Assembly: GCA_032207245.1 (NCBI GenBank)
Contig: CM063501.1
Location: 57,633,893-57,697,892 of the forward strand
Reading direction: 5' to 3'
Source of the DNA: Pardosa pseudoannulata
Taxonomy: Eukaryota; Arthropoda; Arachnida; Araneae; Lycosidae
DNA: 64,000 bases
Below are positions 42,335 through 55,599 of the stretch, one piece after another; within the stretch, counting starts at the first letter, position 1; every line of letters starts with the position of its first letter. The translations under genes were made by a program, and so were the position numbers. Under the pieces are notes generated by a model. That model was given only the letters and a program-made list of their open reading frames with translations, searched no databases and was not told the origin of the DNA.

Positions 42335-44095
42335 TCGAATATCTACCAAATTTTTGATCGAAATTATCTATGCTGTTTATATGATTTAAAATTACTTTCA
42401 CTGGAAACGGAAATTTATTTCTGCTAAACATAAAATTTCTACAAGTTATTTTTTTTTCTCTTCCTCATCTTATATATTAATGGATTAAACACTTTAGTCA
42501 AATATGCATAAATATTTAGATGTATTTACATTCGTAAATTTGGAGTATTGATTATTTTGTAAATTTATGACAATTATGGGAATATTTTTGTCATGCTATT
42601 GTTAAAAACTTTTAGCATAATCCCAAATTAATAGAATCAATATCTAAAATAATTATCTATTCTGTTTATAGAATTCGCATTTACTTTTCCAGGGAAGGAA
42701 AACTTGTTCAGATAAAACATAAAAATTCTACAAGCTATTTTTTTATCTGTCAATCATCTTAGGTATCAATATATTAAAGTACTTTGATAAAGTTTTGATA
42801 AATGTTTAGATATATTTCTATTTGTAAATTAGGAAGTATAGCTTATTTTGTAAATTTAGTACAATTATGAGAATAATTTCGTCATGCTATTGTTAAATTT
42901 TTTTAGCATAATCCTACATTTATATCCCGATTTCAATATATAAAATAATTGTCTATTCTATTTGTTGAATCGCCATTTAATTTTCCAAAGGAAAACTTGT
43001 TCAGATAAAACATACAAATTCTACAAGCCATTTTTTAGCTGTCAATCATCTTAGATATTAATAGATTAAAACACTTCAATCAAATTTGCGTAAATGATTA
43101 GATATATTTGCATTCATAAATTTGGAAGTATTGAATAATTTGTAAATTTATGACAATTATGGGAATAATTTCGTTATGCTATTGTTAAAAATTTTTAGCA
43201 TAATCCCAGATTTATACCCCAAATTGAAGATAAAAAATAATTGTCTATTCTCTTCAGAGAATTGCCATTTACTTTTCCAAAGGAAAACAAGATCAGATAA
43301 AACATAAAAATTCTACAAGTTATTTTTTAGCTGTCAATCAGCTTAGGTATTAATGAATTAAAGCACTTTGATCAAAATTTTCATAAATGTCGAAATATAT
43401 TTAGATTCGTAAATTTGGAACTATTTATTATTTTGAAAATTTATGACAATTATGGGAATAATTCATCATGGTACGGTTAAAAAATTTTAGCATAATCCCA
43501 GATATATATTCGAAATACAATATCTAAAATAATTGTCTAATCTGTTTATAGAATTGCCATTTACTTTTTGCAGGGAAGAAAAACTTGTTCAGATAAAACA
43601 TTAAAATTCTACAAGCTATTTTTTAGCTGTCCCTTATCTTTGGTATTAATGGATTAAAATACTTAGATCAAATTTGCGTAAATGTTTCGATTTATTTACA
43701 TTCGTATATTTCGAAGCATTGATTAATTTGTAAATTTATGACAATTATGGGAATAATTCGTCATGCTACGATTAATAATTTTTAGCATAACTCCACATTT
43801 ATATCCCAAAGTCAATATCTAAAATAATTGTCTAATCTGTTTATAGAATTGCCATTTAATTTTTCCAGGGAAGGAAAACTTGTTCAGATAAAACATAAAA
43901 ATTCTACAAGCTATTTTTATCTGCTCCTAAACGGCTTAGGTATAAATGATTTAAAATAATCTGGAGCACTCTCCAAATTTTCGTAAACGTTTAGATATAT
44001 TAACTTTCGTAAATTAGGGAGTATTGATTATTTTTGAATTTATGACAACTACGGGAATTATTCTTTACGCTATATAGATAAAATATTTTGGAGTG
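42335..44095. repeat. Tandem array, six ~292-bp units
   Basis: GACAATTATGGGAATAAT-type anchors occur at about 42569, 42860, 43152, 43445, 43740 and 44044 (spacings 291-304 bp). Each unit also carries ATTTTTAGCATAATCCC, TTTATAGAATTGCCATTTA, GGAAAACTTGTTCAGATAAAACA and TTCTACAAGCTATTTTTTAGCTGTC. The outermost units are the most diverged. There is no coding frame. Confidence 0.94.
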
Positions 44096-45284
44096 ATTTC
44101 AAATTCATGAAAATAATTATGTTTATTTATGCCTGATTTTCGTTTCAACTATATCCATGTTTCTGTGATAAAATATTATATCCAGCCTATGAAAATCTCC
44201 AATATTTACGAATATACGGAAATATGTGTAAAATTATCCTTATCTGTCAACCGAATCAAAGTATGATATAAATGAAATCGAGAAAGTTTTCATCATATGG
44301 TTGGAAAGCAACACACGAGCGGCTTCTTGAGTAATGCCTAAAACTATCATCTTTAATCTGCAACACTCACAATTTCTAAGAAACGCAATATACGGAACAG
44401 GAAATCTTCCACAATGAATACATTAGTCCTTTATATGTGTTCCTTTCCGACTCCAGAAAGTGAATTTCAATTAAATGCACTTAAGATAATTCAAATAGTT
44501 AACACAGAAAGGTATTACAAGTTAATTAGTTCAAATAAGTAGAACTATTGCGGAGATAGGGGGTAAAAGGATACAGCTGCTTGCGCGTGCCATTTCCGTA
44601 GATTTCAGAATGTCTGGGAAACGCTGGGAAAACGTAAATTACATTTATGCAAAACTCCTAATTACTCTTGTGCTCGAGTTGGTAGACTCGGAGAACATGT
44701 TTAATGAAATTAAATCAAAACATCAATGATTTAATTAAAGAGTCGTTATTTAAACTTACGCATTCTCCAACGGTTGAATCGATTTGAAGAGGGTACTTCT
44801 CTTAATCTGTATCGAAAATAGTATCGCGTTGCAAAAATTCTATCTATAAGAAGCTCGTGATAGAAATCCAGAATGTATTCATTGAATTCAGAGTAAGAGA
44901 TAACAATCTTCTGCTATTAGCAATAATTCATTAGGCTTAGATTGCAAAGATTTCAAATATTCCTAGGCGTTTAAATGTGTAACGTGACCATAGATGATTT
45001 GGAGAGGAGATAATTCTGTGTATGCCGATTAGTTGAGGGGTGATGAACAAAACAAAATGACCACTAAATTGAGTCAGAGACATAGAAATAACAAATTATA
45101 AAAATCAATAATTTAAAACAAAGAAGACTTAGTGGTAATAGAGAACTTTAAAATGACAGAATTGGAAGAAATGTGTATATTTCTTAATCTAAAAACCTCA
45201 AGTTAAGACTATACTTCATAAGCGAATAAATATCTGCAAATAATTGCCGGTTTTATTTATTTCAAATATGTTTTTCCCCGTACA
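44096..45284. other. Repeat-free, higher-complexity DNA; candidate regulatory patch
   Basis: No gene or repeat was seen. 44300-45010 is clearly less AT-extreme than its neighbours and contains several homeodomain-type words (TAATTA, GATTTAATTAAAG, AATCAAAACATCAATGATTTA) plus an octamer-like TTATGCAAA. That is the texture often seen in conserved enhancers, but no alignment was possible here. Confidence 0.4.
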
Positions 45285-45595
45285 TCATTCCCAGGTAGCA
45301 AGTTTAGTTTGCAACAAACTTGCAGCAGTGTTGCTTTGAAATTCAGCAAACTTGCAGGAAGTTCAGCATGACAAGTCTGTAAGTTTGACACAAGACTGCA
45401 GCAATTCTACGGAAACTTCGAAGTCCCCATACCTCCAACTTGTAGCAAACTTGACCTCCAAATTGTTGCAAAATTGTCATGCAAGTTACAGTACATCTGT
45501 CGCTCAAGTTTGCCTCAAACTTGTCATTTCAAACTTGCAGCAAGTTCATTGCAAACCACGGATGAGAAAAGTTGAGAAAAATTCACTTAAAAGTT
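45285..45595 (+). mobile_element. CAAACTTGC-rich dispersed repeat, copy 1
   Basis: Unusually rich in CAAACTTG, TTGCAGCAAG and their reverse complements, and more GC-rich than its flanks. Its last ~110 bp (CAAGTTACAGTACA, GCCTCAAACTTGTC, TCAAACTTGCAGCAAGTTCA, TTGCAAACCA) matches the end of copy 2 at 46110-46195. An 81-codon frame (45352-45597) is a by-product; its sequence is not conserved in copy 2. No transposase or obvious terminal repeat was seen, so the class is unknown. Confidence 0.65.
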
Positions 45596-45884
45596 AAATT
45601 TTTAAAATAGGTTTAACATCGCCCAATACACGTGCATGAAAACGAAAACATTGCTTAGTGAATTAATAGAATTAACACATCTATTTAATTTATTAGAACT
45701 TTTAGATAGTTGCAAATTATAGAGAAATGCTACTTTAAAAAATAACCACACTTGAATAATTAAAATAATAAATGCCTTTTAATAATATCCGTAGCAGCTT
45801 GCGGCGCGTCTGCCATGTTTTTATTCTTGTCTTTGGCCGGGAAACGTGTGCGCATGCTATCTTAACTCTCATGCAATGATGTGA
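45596..45884. other. Spacer between the two CAAACTTGC repeats
   Basis: AT-rich except for a GC-rich island at about 45795-45865 with GTCTGCCATGTTTTT. That resembles the GTCCGCCATGTTTTT near the left end of the MITE at 50.7 kb and may be a fragment of a related element. Confidence 0.35.
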
Positions 45885-46210
45885 ATTTTTGCTTGCTCCA
45901 AGTTTGTCACAACAAGATTGCTACAGTTTTGCAGCAAAATTGCTTTCTCAAAGGAGTGGTCGCTTTATGCTCCGTCTAACTTGGAGGAGTTTTGCTACAA
46001 GTTTGTCGCGTCAAATTTGTTATGACATGATATTATCCAGAAAAAATCAAACTTGCTGCAAGTATGCATACTATCTCGGCATACCTCTAACTGTCAGGAA
46101 ACTTGTCATTCAAGTTACAGTACACTTGCCGTGCGAGTTTGCAGCAAGCTTGTCATATCAAACTTGCAGCAAGTTCACTGCAAACCAGAGTTGGAAAAAG
46201 ACCTCTGTTT
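45885..46210 (+). mobile_element. CAAACTTGC-rich dispersed repeat, copy 2
   Basis: Same word usage and the same 3' segment as copy 1. The 5' halves differ considerably, with GTTTTGCAGCAAAATTGC and GCTACAAGTTTGTCGCG here. A 116-codon frame spans it (45889-46239), but copy 1 does not share it, so it is not called as a gene. The similarity between copies is dispersed-repeat-like, 600 bp apart. Confidence 0.65.
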
Positions 46211-46317
46211 TTGAAAAAAAAATTGTTTGGTTTAAATAGCATATTTAGAGAAATTTTTTACGTCTGGAAAGACTAAGATTTTAGGTAATTTAGAATAAAT
46301 ACCAAAACTTCATTAGT

Positions 46318-46690
46318 AATTAATTTCTTGATAATTAATAAAAATGAGTACAAATAAATTTTGTAGTTTAGTTGTCTTGCATAACAGATTTACATCAGGA
46401 AGTATTTATTGTTTGAAAATTTAAAGAATTTAAATATTGCACATTCACATATTTTCTTGCTAAGTAATATATTCACTATGCTAAATTTCTTGGTAATTAT
46501 TATATTGATATTATTATATAACATATTATTGTTATATTCACTTAATTTCTTCTTAATTAGTAAAAATGAGTACAAATACATTTTGTTGTTTAGTTATCTT
46601 GTATAATAGATTTACAATAGGAAATATTTATTGTTTGAAAAACTAAAATATTTAAATATTACACATTCACTTATATAATACTGCTATTCA
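46318..46690. repeat. Tandem duplication, 222-bp period, ~1.7 copies
   Basis: AAAATGAGTACAAATA occurs at 46341 and 46563, followed in both by TTTTGTWGTTTAGTT, a CAGATTTACA/TAGATTTACA word, GTATTTATTGTTTGAAAA and TTTAAATATTRCACATTCAC. The second copy is truncated on the right. Confidence 0.88.
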
Positions 46691-47929
46691 CTTTTATAAT
46701 AATAATGTACAAAAACCATTTGCTACAGTTAAAATTTTTATGTAGCATATTTAAAGACATCAAAATGTTATAATTACTTTTTCCACTCTATAAAAATTTT
46801 GGATGGAGTACATAATATATATGTCATAAAACTGAGTAAACATACTTAAAATTTAAAATATTCTTTGAGTTGTAGAGATAAAATCCCATGTAACAATGAA
46901 AAATTACTAGCTGGAGCGATTATTTTAAAAAACTGCATATAAGGCGACAGCCAACTTTCTAAAGTAATTTCTAAATTTTATAACTAACCTACTTAAAAAT
47001 CCAATTTGTTGTTAGAATTATATTTAGGAAAATGAGGTCAAATAAAAAAGTTAGAATATCAATTATTTTAATAGTAATTAAAATTTCAGATTTGTTAAAA
47101 TGTATCTATATTATGTAGTATGAATTACTCTTCAGTATTTTTCTTAATATAGATAGGCTATTTCTTTTTATAGAATATACTTTTGGTCTTAAAGATTAGT
47201 ATTTATTGTAGACATTCGTCCAAAATATAAAATAATATAAACCTTTATTAAAATATTCACTTTTCTTGTACAAAACATTTGTAATATTTCTTCTAAATAC
47301 AGATTTCAAAGAATTTTGACTTCGATCATATTAATTTGAACATATTAATTTTATTTTGTACATGATATGATAAATGTATGATAAATTTTAATAGTATTTG
47401 ACAGTTAAAAATGAAGTATTTTAATACTAGTATAATTCAAATTTTTTTTATTAAAATAATGTTCAAATTTTTTTTATCAATAATAGTATTGCATATTGTG
47501 GCTACGATGATAAAAATTAAAGCTCGATGAATGTTAGAAACCGCATTTTGACTTTCAGTTTGAGTTATATTTCCCAATTATGAAAGAGAAGAAATAAAAA
47601 TCCGCAAAATATTTAGCAAAATTCCATTTACCGGAATATCTACTGTTCATTATGTAAGGGGAAATTAATACCTAAGATTGTTTCTATATAAGTGGTAAGC
47701 AAACAGTTTAACAATGAAATCATTTGATCAATATGTGACGTACATAGGACATTTTTCAGTAAATACGTGATAGTACTGTCTTACATGTTTTAGATCCTAT
47801 GTATTTCAGAGATTGAAGTTTGTTCCTTTATCTAACTGCTAGTTTATCTTTGAGTGCCACTTCATACTTTCCATTGTAGATCGATATTAAAGAAGACCAG
47901 CTTATTTGTTAGGACATGATATCTCTTAG
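46691..47929. other. AT-rich low-copy DNA, no gene seen
   Basis: No open frame, tandem repeat or transposon similarity was recognised. Confidence 0.6.
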
Positions 47930-50105
47930 AATTTGCTTTCTTGATAATTGATTGGTAAAAAATACAGTAGGTGAATAAAGGTCCATTTTTTTATTGATTT
48001 TACTTTTTGGATTTTGAGATGGTAAATTTAATGAATGGTTTTAATTTTTATGCTATTTTACTTATTGTTTAAAGCTCTAAATAGATGGGATTTCAATGTT
48101 TATTCCTTATCTCATGTAAATGTAGTGTTAACTTGTCTCATTTAGACACTGACCTGGGTATATCAGAGGTATATTTGTTTTCTTGATAACGGATTGGTAA
48201 AAAAACACAATACATGAATAAGGTCAAATTTGTTATTGATTTTACTTTTTGGGTTTGAGAAGGCAAATTCAACGAATGGTTTTAATTTTCATGCTATGTT
48301 ACTTATTATTTAAATGTTTAAATAGATGGTATTTCGATAATTATTACTTATCTCATGTAAATATAGTGTTAACTTGTCTCATTTAGACACTGACCTCGGT
48401 ATATATCAGAGGTATATTTGTTTTCTTGATAATTGATTGGTAAAAAAACACAAAAAGTGAATAAAGTCCAATTTTATATTGATTTTACTTTTTTGGGTTT
48501 TGAGATGACAAATTCAATGAATGGTTTTAATTTTCGAGATATGTTCCTTATTATTTAAAGGTTTAAATAGATGGGATTTCGATGTTTATTACTTATCTCA
48601 TGATAATATAGTGTTAACGTGTCTCATTTAGACACTGACTTCAGTATATCAGAGGTATATTTGTTTTCTTGATAATTGATTGGTAAAAAACACAAAAAGT
48701 GAATAAAATCCAATTTTTTATTGATTTTTCTTTTTGGGTTTTGAGATGGCAAATTTAATGAATGGTTTTAAATTAATTTCATGCTTTACTACATATTAAT
48801 TAAAGGTTTAAATACATTTGATTTCGACGTTTATTACTTATCTCATGTAAATAGAGTGTTAACTTGTCTAATTTAGACAATGACCTGGGTATATCAGAGG
48901 TATATTTGTTTTCTTGATAGTTCATTGGTAAAATATATAATAAGTGAATAAATTCAACTTTTTGATTGATTTCTCTGTTGGGTTTGGAGATGGCAAATTT
49001 AATGAATGGTTTTAATTTTCATGCTATGTTACTTAATATTTAAAGTTCTAAATAGATGGGATTTCGATGTTTATTACTTATCTCCTGTAAATATAGTGTT
49101 AACTTGTTTCATTTAGACACTGACCTCGGTATATATCAGAGGTATATTTGTTTTCTTGATAATTGATTGGTAAAAAAACACAAAAAGTGAATAAAGTCCA
49201 ATTTTATATTGATTTTACTTTTTGGGTTTGAGAAGGCAAATTCAACGAATGGTTTTAATTTTCATGCTATGTTACTTATTATTTAAATGTTTAAATAGAT
49301 GGTATTTCGATAATTATTACTTATCTCATGTAAATATAGTGTTAACTTGTCTCATTTAGACACTGACCTCGGTATATATCAGAGGTATATTTGTTTTCTT
49401 GATAATTGATTGGTAAAAAAACACAAAAAGTGAATAAAGTCCAATTTTATATTGATTTTACTTTTTTGGGTTTTGAGATGACAAATTCAATGAATGGTTT
49501 TAATTTTCGTGATATGTTCCTTATTATTTAAAGGTTTAAATAGATGGGATTTCGATGTTTATTACTTATCTCATGATAATATAGTGTTAACGTGTCTCAT
49601 TTAGACACTGACTTAAGTATATCAGAGGTATATTTGTTTTCTTGATAATTGATTGGTAAGAAACACAAAAAGTGAATAAAATCCAATTTTTTATTGATTT
49701 TTCTTTTTGGGTTTTGAGATGGCAAATTCCATGAATGGTTTTAAATTAATTTCAAGCTTTACTACATATTAACTAAAGGTTTAAATAGATTTGATTTGAA
49801 TGTTTATTACTTATCTCATGTAAATCGAGTGTTAACTTGTCTATTTTAGACAATGACCTGGGTATATCAGAGGTATATTTGTTTTCTTGATAACTCATTG
49901 GTAAAATAAACAATACGTGAATAAGGTCAACTTTTTGATTGATTTTCCTTTTGGGTTTTGAGATGGCAAATTCAATGAATGGTTTTAATTTTCATGCTAT
50001 GTTACTTATTATTTAGAGGTTTAAATAGATGGGATATTCATGTCTGTTACTTATCTCATGTAAATATAGTGTTAACTTGTCTTATTTAGATACTGACATG
50101 GCTAT
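47930..50105. repeat. ~243-bp satellite, nine units, with a 973-bp higher-order duplication
   Basis: GTGTTAAC marks the units at 48125, 48366, 48611, 48856, 49096, 49339, 49584, 49829 and 50069 (spacing 240-245 bp). Each unit holds TCTTGATAATTGATTGGTAAAA, TGAATGGTTTTAATTTTC, ATTTAGACACTGACCT and ATATCAGAGGTATATTTG. Unit-specific variants recur exactly four units apart (973 bp): GATAATATAGTGTTAACGTG at about 48604 and 49577, and TTAAATTAATTTCA at 48768 and 49741. A four-unit block was therefore duplicated as a whole. Confidence 0.95.
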
Positions 50106-50676
50106 ATCAGAGATGCTTCATCCTATATGCATACTTACTTCTGTTGGAATGATTTTAAGTCCAATGGTTTTTTAAAAATAGTGAGGTCACATCAATGGAA
50201 CATTTGAGAAAATTCCATCATACTTATTCGATGTACTGGGTTGGATATTATGGTTATAATCCAACAAAATCATCCGTAATAAAGATCGATGCCTTTAGTG
50301 TCTTGTTTACAATTTGTTCAATTAAAAATCTAATATTGTTTAGAATTATAAACATGGTAATGCCTCTGCTTTCAATAGCTTAGATTTGTAGTTTACTTAC
50401 CTACATCACTCATTCATAGGATTAAGAGATTATTCGTTTATTTTGGAACTAACTGAATGTGCCTTAAATGACCTATCCCCATTTGATAACTTCTAGACTG
50501 AATGATTTGCATCCCAATGATTTTTTAAGGTTATCAAACTTACATCTTTATAAGAATACAAGGGTGACTGACCAGAAAACACTATACATCTCTTTGATTC
50601 CTATAACTGTGGATTATAATTATAATTAAACAATATATTTTTGTTAATTAAAGTATATATGCTTTGTTAATTAAAT
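50106..50676. other. Low-copy DNA between satellite and MITE
   Basis: A 62-codon plus-strand frame (50195-50383) has no recognised similarity. No repeats or RNA genes were seen. Confidence 0.5.
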
Positions 50677-51123
50677 GAGTCTTTGGAACAGATGCATTAT
50701 AGATGCCGGCCCAGTCCGCCATGTTTTTTTGGCGAAATGCGTGTTTTGAAAAATCGCCAAGTTAAAAAAAAAAAAAAAACATGAGAGTCGAAATAACTAC
50801 ATCCACCATAACTAAATTACTAAATCCTAGAAAATGACAAGAATAAAAAAAATACAACCTGACCTGGGTGACATCAAAGATATCCTGATACTTTTTAACA
50901 ATTTCAAAAATAGTAAGAACCTAAATAACGACACCTGCCATAAATAAATTACTAAATCTCAATCTATCATAACTAAATTACTAAATAATATAATAAGAAA
51001 AAAATACAACCTGACCTAGGCGACACCTCCCATCCGGAAGCCAAAAGAAATAAAAAATCCAAAACAATCGCGAAATTTGGCGAAAAAAACACGGCGTCTG
51101 TAATGCATCTGTAAAGAGTCTTT
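50677..51123. mobile_element. MITE (non-autonomous DNA transposon) with TIRs and 8-bp direct repeats
   Basis: GAGTCTTT occurs at 50677-50684 and 51116-51123, bounding a 431-bp body (50685-51115). The ends are inverted: the left reads (GGA)ACAGATGCATTATAGATGCC, and the right, reverse-complemented, reads (TTT)ACAGATGCATTACAGACGCC. Both then continue with TGTTTTTTT and a GGCGAAAT/CGCCAAAT stretch. An 8-bp duplication would fit the hAT superfamily, though the outermost 3 bases of the TIRs have diverged. Inside, a CATAACTAAATTACTAAAT...TACAACCTGACCT segment occurs twice (about 50806 and 50967). A 17-A run lies at 50764-50780. No transposase is present. Confidence 0.75.
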
Positions 51124-51550
51124 AATTAAAGAGTAAGTTATTTATTTGGGTATATTTACCAGTATGACAAAGCCCTTGCTTTCATATAGTATGATCATAC
51201 TACTATCATTCTATGTTTATAGATGTTCTGTTTGCACACGCTGTGTACACTCAACACCATTTTGCAAACTCATAAAATATATCTGCAATGAAATGTTCGC
51301 AATGCTTTAATTTTTATAGAGAGAGAATTTATTTGCAACACTAGAAATGAAAAAATAGTTATTCACAGATATGAAATATATTTTTTAAAATTTCCTACTG
51401 AGTACATTTTATATGTATTACTTTTTACGTAAAACATTTTTCTAAAACATTCTAAGAGTATTACTATCATTTTGGTTCAATTGACATAAAGCATGCAGTC
51501 TCTCTTCCCCATTTGAGATCAAAGGAATAATTAAAGCTTATATATTCATG
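51124..51550. other. Low-copy AT-rich DNA
   Basis: No gene or repeat was recognised. Confidence 0.55.
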
Positions 51551-51551
51551 A

Positions 51552-51640
51552 AGGATTGGCCCAATAGCCTTGGCACAGTCACTAAAGCACTAGAAAGGTG
51601 GCAGTTTTGCATCCGATTCAACATCAAAAACTAAAATTTT
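51552..51640 (+). repeat. tRNA-derived SINE-like head
   Basis: TGGCACAGTCACTAAAGCAC (51571-51590) is very close to the D-arm of a tRNA (A box TRGYNNARYNG, one mismatch). After AGAAAGGTGGCAGTTTTGC comes ATCCGATTC at 51611-51619, a B box with two changes. The A-to-B spacing is normal for a tRNA-derived promoter. The 5' GGCCCAATAGCC supplies an acceptor-like start. Stems are too degraded for a working tRNA, so this is most likely a SINE fragment. Confidence 0.5.
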
Positions 51641-53239
<1,599 letters not shown>

Positions 53240-54932
53240 GTTCAAAAGTTATTCCTACTTTTTTTTTAATTAGTTAGCAAACTGGTAGAATTTTCAGAAG
53301 CATTCATTTCAAATCTTTCCAGTCAAGTTACAAAATTATTTTTTGTAATCTGAAAAATTAGTTTACTTGCCTAGATAGGTAGTTTATTTTTCTAATTGTT
53401 TGATAGTGTTTTATTTACTTTTTTGGTTTGACTAAATCTTAAATTTCATGGAAAATCTGTTAATAATCAAGATTAATAATATTTTTTTATTATTCAGCTC
53501 TTTGGATTGTTTACTTATCTTTATGAATTTTCTTCAGGTTATAATCCAAACATTTTCTGAGGAAATATTTTAATAGTATAAAATGTATCTTTTTTTTCTA
53601 AAACAGACAGAATATTCTGTAGCTTTCATTTTGAAACAATTTTCAGTGGTGTTACTGAACATTTTTAAATTTAAAACCTGCTTACTTGGAAAAATATTTG
53701 ATTAAGATTTGGTCTGACGAAATCTTAAATTTCATAGAAAATCTGTTAAAAATCAAAATAAGTAATATTTTTTTTTATTATTCAGCTCTTTTGATTATTT
53801 AATTATCTTTATAAATTTTCTTCAGGTTATAATCCCCATTTTTTTTAATAAATATTTTAATAGTATAAAATGTACCTTTTTTTCTAAAACAGATAGAATA
53901 TTGTGTAGCTGTCATTTTGAAATTATTTTCAGTGGTGTTACTGAAAAGTTTTAAACTATAAAACCTGCTTACTTGAGAAAATATTTGATTAAAATTTGAT
54001 CTGACTAAACATTAAATTTCATAGAAAATCTTTAAAAAATCAAAATAAGTAATATTTTTTATTATTCAGCTCCTTGGATTGTTTACTTATCTTTATGAAT
54101 TTTATTTAGTTCATAATCCACAGATTTTTGTGGAAATATTTTAATATTATAAAATGTACATTTTTTTGTAGAACAGATAGAATATTGTGTAGCTTTCATT
54201 TTTAAATCATTTTCAGTGAAGTTACTGAAAAATTTTAAACTTTAAAACCTGCTTACTTGCGAAAATATTTCATTAAGATTTGGTCTGACAAAATCTTAAA
54301 TTTCGCGAAAAATCTGTTAAAAATCGAGATAAGTAATGTTTTCTTATTATTCAACTCTTTGGATTGTTTACTTATCTTTAAACTAAATATTTTGAAACTT
54401 TAAAACCTGCTTATTTGCGTAGAAGGCTAGCGTATTTTTTAAATTGTATGAAAGAGTCATCTTTCTTATTTTGGACAAACTATGTAAATTGTCAATTTTC
54501 ATGAATAATATGATAAAAATCAAGATCTGCAATAATTATTGAGTTGGTATGGTGGTTTAGCTATTATTTTTCAGCTTAAAATTTATAAATGTTTTTTGGG
54601 TTTTAACTTTTCGAAATATTTTTATAGTAATAATATATTGCCCACATTTTTATGCAGATTAGCTAGAATATTAAGAAGCTTTCATTTCAAAATTATTTTC
54701 ATAGGTGTTACCAAATATTTGAAATCTAAAAACCTTTCTTACATGCCTAGATAGCTAATTTATTTTTTAAATTCTTTTACAAAGAGTTCTTGGTTATTTA
54801 TGCTAGATTAAAAAAATTCTGAGCTGTTAAGTAATAAGAGCTGTTAAAATTCAAGATTTATGATATTTATTTTTGAACGGTTTAGGTCTTTTAGCTATCT
54901 ATTGAATATATTTCATAGCTATCTGTTGGATT

Positions 54933-54961
54933 CTGTCAATCAATTTTAAATTGATTGACAG
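54933..54961. repeat. Perfect 14-bp hairpin, recurring in the array
   Basis: CTGTCAATCAATTT, one T, then the exact reverse complement. The equivalent position in the next long unit (about 55487-55515) keeps the same inverted symmetry with one mismatch. Confidence 0.88.
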
Positions 54962-55372
54962 AGTCATCTTTCTCCTTCTTGTCAGGCTAAAAAATTTCTG
55001 AAATTTTTTAAAATGTTTATTTATTATTGAATTGGTATGGTCGTTTACCTAACTTTTCATCAGTTTAGAATCTGTAGTTGTTATTTTGGGTTTGAATTTT
55101 TGGAAATATTTTTATAGTAATAATGTGTTGCATACATTTTTAAGCAGATCAGCTAGAATATTAAGAAACTTTCATTTAAAAATTATTTTTATATTTGTTG
55201 CTGAAGATTTGCAATCTAATAAACCTGCTTACATTCCTAGATATCTAATTTATTTTTTAAGTTTTTTTACATAGAGTTGTTGGTCCTTTATGCCAGACTA
55301 AATAATATCTGTGCTGTTAAATAATAAGAGTTGTTAAAAATCAAGATTATTGAACTGCTTTGGTCGTTTAGC

Positions 55373-55378
<6 letters not shown>

Positions 55379-55467
<89 letters not shown>
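55379..55467. repeat. (TA)n microsatellite inside the array
   Basis: About 89 bp of pure TA expanded from the ATATTTCATAGCTATCT position of the preceding unit, where copy 54908 has only ATATATTTCATAGC. Confidence 0.95.
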
Positions 55468-55468
<1 letters not shown>

Positions 55469-55599
55469 TAGCTATCTCTTGGACTCTGTCAAACAATTTA
55501 AAATTGATTGACAGAATTATCTTTCTCCTTTTTGTGAGGAGAAAGAATTTCTGAAATAATAAAGAAGACTGCTTCTGGAGAAGGGAAAATAATGTATAT

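Larger units (their letters stand above)
53240..55560. repeat. Tandem array, six copies at ~285-bp then ~485-bp periods
   Basis: A GCAGATAGAATATT...TTTCATTT...GTGTTACTGAA landmark recurs near 53277, 53607, 53890, 54173, 54654 and 55144. The middle three copies are ~283 bp apart and very similar (TTCAGCTCTTTGGATTGTTTAC). The last two belong to a longer form (TTGGTATGGT at 54544 and 55032) and include a hairpin segment CTGTCAATCAATTT...AAATTGATTGACAG. Frames at 54539-54754 and 55086-55274 translate two copies of the same repeat and are not genes. A (TA)n tract interrupts the end. Confidence 0.88.

Noticed and set aside
45352..46239. 81- and 116-codon frames as possible genes
   Set aside because: They lie in two related dispersed repeats but the frames are not homologous between copies. 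Composition reflects CAAACTTGC words.
54539..55274. Two similar frames (71 and 62 codons) with shared words such as FSKYFYSNN and LARILR
   Set aside because: They are translations of the same position in two tandem repeat units. Other units have stops there, so this is repeat similarity and not a gene family.
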